From Paraburkholderia largidicola (GTDB lineage Bacteria > Pseudomonadota > Gammaproteobacteria > Burkholderiales > Burkholderiaceae): a stretch of DNA of 64,000 bases. The stretch is taken from NCBI RefSeq assembly GCF_013426895.1, contig NZ_AP023177.1, positions 186,001 through 250,000 on the forward strand, in the 5' to 3' direction. The position numbers and the translations under genes were made by a program. A model generated the notes under the pieces. That model saw only the letters and a list, made by a program, of their open reading frames with translations. It did no database searches and was not told where the DNA came from. This document shows positions 26,646-33,566 of this stretch, piece by piece (positions within the stretch are counted from its first letter, which is position 1; each line of letters begins with the position of its first letter).

Positions 26646-26780
26646 ATGAACACGAAATACACGGGAATTTTCATCGCGGTTGCCGCCATCATGCTGGCGG
26701 GTTGTGGCGGCGGTGGCGGTTCAGCCGGCAACCGGCCTCGGAGAGCGTCCAACGCTTCCTGCGGGAAGCGCTCAGGGTGA
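26646..26780 (+). CDS. Small lipoprotein, probably truncated
   Basis: A 44-codon frame: MNTKYTGIFIAVAAIMLAGC followed by a glycine run. It has a perfect lipobox (LAGC) and a short signal peptide, so the N-terminus is a genuine lipoprotein signal. After about residue 28 the sequence turns Arg-rich and overlaps, in another frame, the remnant of an Xre-type antitoxin. The original downstream part was probably lost at a deletion junction near 26735. Small lipoproteins (BcpO) occur in Burkholderia CDI loci, but this one is divergent to the operon, so kinship is not established. Confidence 0.5.
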   Translation: MNTKYTGIFIAVAAIMLAGCGGGGGSAGNRPRRASNASCGKRSG

Positions 26781-26950
26781 TCCGCGCCGCAACTTACATC
26801 TCCGGCGACGTCAATCAGGCATTGTTCTGGTAAAGGAACGAGCCACTGCCAGTGTTCGACTACAAAACGGCTGAGCAGCTTGTGTCGGATGATCGGACTG
26901 ACGACCAGCTTCGCTATATTTCGTCTCTCGAGGCGGGCGCGACCGGATGA
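26738..26950 (+). pseudogene. Xre/MbcA/ParS-type antitoxin, C-terminal remnant with nonsense codon
   Basis: Reading one frame through a TAA at 26831 gives SESVQRFLREALRVIRAATY, then ISGDVNQALFW, stop, RNEPLPVFDYKTAEQLVSDD, then a LRYISSLEAGATG end. The NEPLPVFDYKTAEQLV block is the hallmark of the toxin-binding domain of Xre/MbcA/ParS antitoxins (DUF2384), where Tyr normally occupies the stop position. The N-terminal helix-turn-helix is missing, replaced by the lipoprotein fragment. The gene ends in an ATGA overlap with the following RES toxin remnant, as in functional pairs. Confidence 0.78.
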
Positions 26951-27345
26951 TCCTCGCAGCGCTAACGAAGGTGACCGTGTACCGGATGCATGTCCTCAAG
27001 TGGGCGGTTGCGCCAAGGAGCGGCGCAGGTGCCGGCAAGCACGGCTGGCGAGCCAACCGGCCAGGACTCAACGCCCTTTGCCTTGCGCTTGATGTCAACA
27101 CGTAGGTGCGGGAATATCAGCACCTCTCCGTTGATGCCGCCGGGCACGCTTTTTTTGAGTTATCAACTGACCATCGACCCAGTGGTCGACTTCACGAGCG
27201 GGTATCACGAAAAGTGGCTCCCCATCTGGGAAGACTTCTCTTGCGACTGGCGTGGTTGCTGGTTCAACCAACGCGTTGAGCCGCCAAGGCGGATTATCGG
27301 CGACGAGGTGGTTGCGGCTGGCGCGAAAGGCATTCTGTTCAGGTG
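26947..27345 (+). pseudogene. RES-domain toxin remnant
   Basis: Begins at the ATG overlapping the antitoxin stop: VTVYRMHVLKWAVAPRSGAG, then NRPGLNALCLALDVNT and a TAG. After a frame change it continues as PLMPPGTLFLSYQLTID, VVDFTSGY, FCDWRG-like SCDWRGCWFNQRVEPP and IIGDEVVAAGAKGILF. These are the ordered motifs of RES toxins, which degrade NAD+. One nonsense codon, one frameshift and loss of the C-terminus, where an IS481-like end begins near 27345, make it dead. Confidence 0.8.
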
Positions 27346-27870
27346 TATTAGCCTGGACCGGACCTGACAGGTAGTCGGGGAAGCGAATGAAGGATGGCGA
27401 TTCAGTGAGGAATCAGTTTCTCCCTGGCAAGTTCGAGTGAGTCGAGGAAGGTACGCATAGGCGTCTTGCCGTAGCACCATCGCCCTTGATGTTCGCGCTC
27501 ATTGTTGTATTGGTCAAGCCATGCGTCGAGATCGGTCTGCAGGGCGGCGATCGAGTCGTAGATCTTCCTGCGGAACGCGATGCGATAGAACTCGTTGAGC
27601 ATGGTCTTGTGAAGTCGCTCGACGATTCCGTTGGTCTGTGGAGAACGAGCTTTGGTACGGGTGTGATCAATGTTCTCCACGGCCAGATAGAGCTCATATT
27701 CGTGATGCTCGGGGTTTCCGCAGTACTCGGTACCCCGGTCAGTCAGAACGCGAGCGAGCGGTATACCGTAGCCGTCGAAGAACGGCACGACGCGATCATT
27801 GAGCAGGTCGGCTGCCGGCAGCGGGGTCTTGCGGTCGTAGAGCTTGGCAAACGCCATCGGGCGGCCGCAT
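27346..27870 (-). mobile_element. IS481/IS3-like element fragment
   Basis: Carries the C-terminal half of a DDE integrase-type transposase (27402-27857): MAFAKLYDRKTPLPAADLL, LTDRGTEYCG (second catalytic Asp) and RSPQTNGIVERLHKTML (Glu). It ends with the conserved HQGRWCYGKTPMRTF. The first catalytic Asp and DNA-binding region are absent. The terminal sequence TGTCAGGTCCGGTCCAGG (reading leftward from 27369) may be the surviving inverted repeat, which cuts the RES remnant. The other end is lost next to the secreted-protein gene ending at 27930. Confidence 0.75.
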
Positions 27871-27929
27871 TGTTGAATTACAAACGACAGGATGTCGGAG
27901 CGGTCGTCTATCGGGCGCTTTCCGCGTTT

Positions 27930-28778
27930 TCAATACGCGATTGGGCTAAGCAGTGCAGGTGCGCCAAACTCCTGCAGCTTGGCATTCGACTGCTGGAAAT
28001 ACAACGTCCAGAACTGCTTCAATGCCGTGAGCGTCTGCGGATCACGATACGCATTTTTTGCTTTCGCATCACCCGCAAGCAAACCAGCCCCAAGCACGTA
28101 CACCCTCGCCCCCCCAAAGTCGCCAATCAAACCAGCCGCATTCGCTTTCTTTATTTCCACGGCTGCATCGATGCGCCGGACCGTATTGCGCGCATAGAAG
28201 CTCGAAACCGAGCTGTTCTCGAGCATATCCGAGGCCAGAAACACAACGCGATCAGAAGCAGGCGACGCGCGCACCTTGTCGCTGATGTCCTTCAGCGCAG
28301 CGAGTATGTCGGATCTCGCCAGATCGTTGGTCGCCGCCGACTGGACTTGCGTAACAGCGGTCAACAGCGACTTCCGTGCAAACGCAGACTGGCCCGTCAT
28401 GCATGCATCGAAAGTGCGCAGCGCACGTTCGCTGATGTCGTCGCGCAGCTTCTCCGGGATTGGCGATTCGATCACACCGCGTGTCACGACCTCGGTATAA
28501 CGGCCTTGGGAAAACGCCGAAAAGTCGAGCAACGTATAAGCACTACCCGGTTTGATCGCTGCCGATGCCGTTGCCGCAATCTGTGCCTGCAGCTTTTCAT
28601 CGAACACGGTCGTCTGGTCCACTGCAATGAAGAGTTCGCGATCAACGCCGCTCGCTAAGGGTTTGATGTGGTTCGCTGCGTAGCAGCTCGGCACGTCGTT
28701 ACTGATGCCCGCGAGAACGCTTCCCGCGCCAAAGCTCAACACGGCAGCGGCGAATGAATACCTGAGATGTCGGACCAT
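27930..28778 (-). CDS. Secreted protein with von Willebrand A-like features
   Basis: A 282-residue exported protein. The ATG at 28778 gives a signal peptide (MVRHLRYSFAAAVLSFGAGSVLA). The body begins with a DxS/T-like strand (RELFIAVDQTTVFDEKL) and contains VVFLASDMLENSSVSSFY. This resembles a degenerate VWA fold, where DxTT and SDM would be parts of the metal site, although the classical MIDAS is not complete. It is the last gene of a three-gene minus-strand cluster, starting 9 bp after the membrane protein stop. The function is unknown; a partner role for the upstream membrane protein is inferred from the tight spacing. Confidence 0.7.
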   Translation of the reverse strand: MVRHLRYSFAAAVLSFGAGSVLAGISNDVPSCYAANHIKPLASGVDRELFIAVDQTTVFDEKLQAQIAATASAAIKPGSAYTLLDFSAFSQGRYTEVVTRGVIESPIPEKLRDDISERALRTFDACMTGQSAFARKSLLTAVTQVQSAATNDLARSDILAALKDISDKVRASPASDRVVFLASDMLENSSVSSFYARNTVRRIDAAVEIKKANAAGLIGDFGGARVYVLGAGLLAGDAKAKNAYRDPQTLTALKQFWTLYFQQSNAKLQEFGAPALLSPIAY

Positions 28779-28787
28779 GATCAACTA

Positions 28788-30317
28788 TCAAACCTTGAAG
28801 AGATCATCGAGTTGCGATTCAAGCGCGTTTTTCGCCTGCTCGGCCCGCTCCTTACGTGCCTTGATCTCATCGATCACCTGGGTCCGCACGGGCTCCGCGA
28901 GACCGTAAATCAGCGCTTTCTTGCGGGTGACATCCGACGTTCCCTCGATTTCCAGCACGATGCGGTCGATGCTGGCGTTCGCGACCTCTTCCGCCGCGGC
29001 AGGGGCTGCCACAAGGTTCGTCGCGATCGGTGCGGTTTCTGCCCGAACCTCCTTCGTCACAGCCGCTTCAGAGACCACGCCTGTCGATGCTTTGGCTGAC
29101 GGCGTGCGAACCGGGTCCGCCTCCAGGTCGGACAGTGCACGTTGCTCGAGCACGTAATCACGGAAGGTCTTCGAAAACGTCTTACCCGAGATGTCGGCAT
29201 TCTCAGCCATCCGCTTCTGCAGGTTTTCCAGTTGCGACTGCGCGATGGACCGCAACGGCGCATAGTAGTTGTTGTAGTCCTCGAATGTTGTGAAACCCTT
29301 CGTGGTCTTCCAGGCCGCGCGGCTTTCCCGGCCGCCAAAGCCCCAGGCGAACCCGCCAAAAATGCCGACGACCTGCGTCACGACGAAAATGATCGCAAGC
29401 GTGATAAACGCAGCGGCACCTTCACTGCGCGTGGACGACGATTCTTCGGCGCGCGCGCGGTCATCCGCCGCCTTCTGACTGGACACCAGTTCAGCGGGCA
29501 CCGCGTTGCCGTTTGCGAACGGATTGCCGGCGTCCGCGCTCCGGCTCACGCCCATCGCTTCCCGGGTCTGTTCCGCATTCAGATTGCTCCACCGCATGCA
29601 CGTCGACGTCACAGCGATCGCCAGAATCACGGCGACTGTCAGGCCAACCATGAAGTAGCTGTGGCTCGTACCCACGCGGTTCGCTACCTGCGTATAGTCA
29701 GGCTCGCCGTCATCTATCGACTGATCTTCATCGAGCTTGACCTTGCGGCTCGAGAAGCGCTCCTGTGTCTTGTCCTGCCGCCATTGCTTCCGGCAACGCG
29801 CGACGAGATTAGAGCGATACAGTTGATGCCCGGCGACGTGCGTGAGAAACACCATGATCACGCACAGCACCAGCACGATCGCTACCATGAGCAATGTGTG
29901 CGTATTCGCGCTGCCGTCGCGGTCCATCCAGCTACCGAGCAGGTACGAAAAGCCAAGACCTTCGGCAATGACGAGTACCGTCAGCAGCACCATCAGCCAC
30001 AGCGGTGTCGGCGAACGCCCGCTGTCATCAGCCTTGGCCAGATACTCGTTGCGCTTCCTGAACTCAGCCTTCGAAAGATAGGAAATGAACTTGTTGTAGT
30101 CGCCGCAGAGCGTGCGTTCGGAGTCGGTCCATCCGCCCTGACCGTGAATGCCGTGACGGGATAGACGCGCAGTCTTGCCGAGCACGGGGAAGGTATATTT
30201 CCAGTGGTTCAGCCAGAATTCGAGCGTCGACCGATACGAAAAAGCACCAACCGCGAGGAGTGCGGCTACCACCCACCAGATGATCGTGCTGAGATTGGCC
30301 TGAATGAAGTCCATCAT
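28788..30317 (-). CDS. Multi-pass membrane protein of unknown function
   Basis: 509 residues with hydrophobic helices near 8-28, 105-127, 138-160, 220-240 and 298-322, separated by charged loops. The C-terminal 180 residues are soluble and rich in Ala, Glu and Lys. They include YNNYYAPLRSIAQSQLENLQ and a final helix ending KNALESQLDDLFKV, probably a coiled coil. AGGAAAGA precedes the ATG. It lies between an OmpA-like lipoprotein and a secreted protein, suggesting an envelope-spanning assembly. No characterised family is recognised. Confidence 0.75.
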   Translation of the reverse strand: MMDFIQANLSTIIWWVVAALLAVGAFSYRSTLEFWLNHWKYTFPVLGKTARLSRHGIHGQGGWTDSERTLCGDYNKFISYLSKAEFRKRNEYLAKADDSGRSPTPLWLMVLLTVLVIAEGLGFSYLLGSWMDRDGSANTHTLLMVAIVLVLCVIMVFLTHVAGHQLYRSNLVARCRKQWRQDKTQERFSSRKVKLDEDQSIDDGEPDYTQVANRVGTSHSYFMVGLTVAVILAIAVTSTCMRWSNLNAEQTREAMGVSRSADAGNPFANGNAVPAELVSSQKAADDRARAEESSSTRSEGAAAFITLAIIFVVTQVVGIFGGFAWGFGGRESRAAWKTTKGFTTFEDYNNYYAPLRSIAQSQLENLQKRMAENADISGKTFSKTFRDYVLEQRALSDLEADPVRTPSAKASTGVVSEAAVTKEVRAETAPIATNLVAAPAAAEEVANASIDRIVLEIEGTSDVTRKKALIYGLAEPVRTQVIDEIKARKERAEQAKNALESQLDDLFKV

Positions 30318-30334
30318 GATCGTCTTTCCTGTTC

Positions 30335-32008
30335 TTATGTTCGTGCGATGACGGGCACGTATTCAACGGTGAAATACTGATTGCTCTTGCGGCGTACGAG
30401 TTCGCCGGCGGTCGCCTTGCCGTTCGCAAAGATGATGTCGGCGCAGTCGAATACGCCGGCATTGTTGACGAACACCCGGTACAGCACACCGCCCTTCACG
30501 GCATAGGCATTGACGTCCGGTGACAGTCTCACCTGCGCGGGACCGCTCAGCCCGCCGTTGTGTTCGTAGTCTTTCCACACCAGCAGGGTTGGCTTCGTAC
30601 CAGCCGTTGAGCCATTGCGAAGCACGGAGACATCCTTCAGCGCAAGATACTGTCCATTGAGCGGCGCGCCCCAGCTGCTTCCATACAGGTTCTGCACGTG
30701 ATCACGTACAGGCACAGCGCGGTCGTCTGCCACCGACTTCATCGCGTGCGACACGCGTGGCCGATCATTCACGCAACTCTTCGAGACAGGCGCCTCGTCG
30801 GCGACCGCCGTTGACAGGAACGAGAATGACGACGACTGCGCGGGAGCGGCTGCGAACTGAAGTCCGATCCCCGCCGGCGCAGCCTCGCGCCAGCCGAAAT
30901 CGATGCTGTCGGGCGTGCCACGGGTTGTAACCGTCGGCGGCGGTGATGCTTGCGCTGTAGCAGGCGCTTTCGTTGAGGCCGGGCCTGCAGACGCCGTTGT
31001 AGAAACATGGTTGTTCACGCGCTGCGAATCTACTCCACGTGCCTTTGCCTGTTTCTGCACTACCGTTGTGCTCGCCGTTCGCGTCGGCTGCTCATCCGGT
31101 TGCGGTGACGCGGCCCGGTAGTATTGGTATTTCGGAACGCGGCTGCCTACGTAGCTTTGGAGAATGTCCGGCCGCATACCCGTGAGGTCGACGATTTCGA
31201 CCCGGCGATTCTTCGAGCGGCCATCTTCCGTCCGGTTGTCGGCGATTGGCAACGTCTCGCCGGCCCCCTGATAGAAGACGTTTTCCGCTGCAACGCCGTG
31301 GTCCGCAAACAGCCGTGCGACTGCGCGGGCACGTCGCTCCGACAGATCGGCATTGAGTTCGGAGTTGCCTGTATCGTCGGTATGGCCGATCAGCAGGATC
31401 TTCGTCAGTGCCGCGGCCGCCTTCTCTGCATCCGAGGAAGCCTCCGCGACACGGGTTGATGTCCGGTACTGTTCAGCGATCTCGCCGAAGTAGATCTTCG
31501 CTTCGGGCGTGAGCTCAGCCGAGCCCGTTGCAAACTGGGTATGGCGCGCCGTATCGACAATGGTGAACGAGCTTCCGACCTGCTCGGTCTTTCCCGTGTC
31601 TGCCGTCTTGACTTCGAGTGGCGCCGACGTGTATGTCAGATCGTGCTTTGCGGCGATCTTCGATAACGCGCAACGCCGGCTGTCGACGGCGTGACCAATC
31701 ATCCCTCCCGCAAGCGCCCCTGCGGCGCCGCCGATTGCCGCTGCCGCCGCCTTGTTCTTGTTGGCGATCACCGCGCCCAGAATCGCCCCGACGCCGACAC
31801 CCACGGCGATGCCAATGTTCCGGTTACTGTTTGCGCAGGGATCGGGGTTGGCGAACGTGCTTTCGAAGATATTGAGATCGCCCTGATCAGTCGAAGCGCT
31901 TCGGGTCCCGTCTGCTTGCTGGACACCGCCAGGATTTGCGCACCCGGTAACGGCAAAAATGGTAATCGCGGCAAGCCATATTGGCCTTGCCTTGCCCAAT
32001 TCTCTCAA
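30335..32008 (-). CDS. OmpA-domain lipoprotein with glycine-zipper
   Basis: Envelope protein that should bind peptidoglycan. I prefer the TTG start at 32008, which is preceded by GAGGGG and gives a short lipoprotein signal (MRELGKARPIWLAAITIFAVTGC); an ATG at 32083 would add 25 unlikely residues. A glycine-zipper (GIAVGVGVGAILGAVIANKN, then AAAAAIGGAAGALAGGMIG) follows at about 65-105. The OmpA-like domain (about 150-280) shows LIGHTDDTGNSELNADLSER and RRVEIVDL. A Pro/Thr linker leads to a C-terminal domain of about 200 residues that I do not recognise. It heads the three-gene cluster. Confidence 0.82.
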   Translation of the reverse strand: MRELGKARPIWLAAITIFAVTGCANPGGVQQADGTRSASTDQGDLNIFESTFANPDPCANSNRNIGIAVGVGVGAILGAVIANKNKAAAAAIGGAAGALAGGMIGHAVDSRRCALSKIAAKHDLTYTSAPLEVKTADTGKTEQVGSSFTIVDTARHTQFATGSAELTPEAKIYFGEIAEQYRTSTRVAEASSDAEKAAAALTKILLIGHTDDTGNSELNADLSERRARAVARLFADHGVAAENVFYQGAGETLPIADNRTEDGRSKNRRVEIVDLTGMRPDILQSYVGSRVPKYQYYRAASPQPDEQPTRTASTTVVQKQAKARGVDSQRVNNHVSTTASAGPASTKAPATAQASPPPTVTTRGTPDSIDFGWREAAPAGIGLQFAAAPAQSSSFSFLSTAVADEAPVSKSCVNDRPRVSHAMKSVADDRAVPVRDHVQNLYGSSWGAPLNGQYLALKDVSVLRNGSTAGTKPTLLVWKDYEHNGGLSGPAQVRLSPDVNAYAVKGGVLYRVFVNNAGVFDCADIIFANGKATAGELVRRKSNQYFTVEYVPVIART

Positions 32009-32201
32009 TGGAAACCCCTCGGAGGTTCGGTTTTCGTCGCGCCTGCATGGGCGCTGATTTTTTGATCTGCCTGTCCAATTCAACGGGACAGGCTCACTTC
32101 TATCGATTACGGCATCCGGTCGGTTAACTTTAGAGTGGTCTCAACTTTCGCGATGAGTCGTCGATAAATGGGATTGGTACCTGAACTATCGGCAGAACCA
32201 G

Positions 32202-33182
32202 ATGCAGAGAACAATAACCACCGCATACTTCGTTGTGGTCACCGCGCTCGCGGGATGCGCAACCAAGGTGACCCAGGTCGAAAAACCGGAGCCGCCCTAT
32301 CAAGGACCCATCGTGCGGTTACGGTATGCACCCGGCCCCTCGAACATCATTCGGGTTGGTGAACCCACAGCGCTCGATTACGTGAATGCCCGTCGCGAAG
32401 AAGCCGGATTGCCGCTCATCGCAGTCGACGACAAGCTCGCCGAGGCCGCGACAGATCATGCCCGCTACCTCGACATTAACCGGGTCGGCACGCATGATGA
32501 AATCGAAGGTAGACCCGGTTTCACCGGCGTGGACGTGATCACACGGGTGAGGCTGCATACGCAAGCGTATGGCGCGAGCGAAGTCCTCGCGGTGTTTGGC
32601 GGCCCACGTCCCGTCGACACACCGATCGAGGATATTTTTGCGTCGCCCTATCATCGCGGCGCAATCCTGTTTGACTGGGCACGCGCCGGCGAAGCGTCGA
32701 TAGTAGGATCCAGTTCCGTGACCGTCGTCGATTTTGCGGACATCGCGCCCACACTTTCTGAAACGGAACTCGTGGCGTGGCCATACGATGGCCAGCGCGG
32801 GGTGCCCACCGCATGGGTCAACAACGAGCAACCCGATCCGATGGGCACCGATGCGCGCTATCGCGGGCAGGTGCTCGGTTTTCCGATCACGCTGTCGGGC
32901 GGACCTAACGCCCACATCGAGTTACGCAGTGTCGAACTGCGTGACCAGCGGGGCAAAAAAGTGGCTTGCAAGATTGCCCCGCTGACGGCGGCAGACGCTG
33001 CGCGAAACACCGCAATCTGCACGCCTTATGAGCCGCTTCGCACCGGTACGCGCTATACCGTGCATGCCCTCGGACGGGTTACGCAACTGGGCAAAGTGGC
33101 ACCCTTCGATCTCGCATGGGCATTCACGACGCTCGACGACAGCCGGAAAGCGCGGTCGTTGGTCGCGCAGTCCGACAAATGA
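32202..33182 (+). CDS. CAP/SCP-domain lipoprotein
   Basis: Secreted CAP-superfamily protein anchored as a lipoprotein (MQRTITTAYFVVVTALAGC). The CAP domain spans about 50-180: ALDYVNARREEAGLPLIAVD, LAEAATDHARYLDINRVGTH (CAP His), and SPYHRGAILFDW (second His region). A C-terminal domain at about 200-320 is Ig/beta-like (FDLAWAFTTLD). It is transcribed divergently from the OmpA-like lipoprotein; the 193-bp space presumably holds both promoters. The substrate is unknown; bacterial CAP proteins are usually cell-wall or lipid associated. Confidence 0.83.
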   Translation: MQRTITTAYFVVVTALAGCATKVTQVEKPEPPYQGPIVRLRYAPGPSNIIRVGEPTALDYVNARREEAGLPLIAVDDKLAEAATDHARYLDINRVGTHDEIEGRPGFTGVDVITRVRLHTQAYGASEVLAVFGGPRPVDTPIEDIFASPYHRGAILFDWARAGEASIVGSSSVTVVDFADIAPTLSETELVAWPYDGQRGVPTAWVNNEQPDPMGTDARYRGQVLGFPITLSGGPNAHIELRSVELRDQRGKKVACKIAPLTAADAARNTAICTPYEPLRTGTRYTVHALGRVTQLGKVAPFDLAWAFTTLDDSRKARSLVAQSDK

Positions 33183-33257
33183 GAAATCGTCCGATGTCAT
33201 GGACGTGAACTCGCTGCAGTTGTCGACGGTTTTTATGTCAAATTTCGTTGCTCCGCC

Positions 33258-33534
33258 TTAGGTGGGCGAGCGCATGCGTTGCGTGCGTGTGCCGCATCCA
33301 GTGCGGACTTTCCCAACGCAGCTTGTCGGCGAGTGGCGGATGGTCGGCCTAAATCTGCTCCGCAGCCAGATGAAAGGAGCGCCGCCAAATCGCCCACAGC
33401 CGCACGCACCTGATCGCCCCATCAATGTCCGTCTCCCGGCTGCCGACCAGCGAGGTGTCCCACTGCCAGCGGGCCGGCGAAACGGGCAACCGCCGGACCA
33501 GCAGATAGCGCGTGAGCGCATTCCAGGCGAGCGG
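33258..33534 (-). pseudogene. Tyrosine recombinase remnant
   Basis: Hand translation of the minus strand gives WNALTRYLLVRRLPVSPARW, an in-frame TAG after LAAEQI, then ADHPPLADKLRWESPHWMRH and THATHALAHLR. The HWMRHTHATHAL block is the box II H-x-x-R motif of phage-type integrases. Upstream and downstream parts, including the catalytic Tyr, are missing, so this is a fossil. A related intact recombinase occurs at 47566-48870. Confidence 0.7.
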
Positions 33535-33566
33535 TGGTCACGCGTGTAGCGCCACGTGTTGCCATG

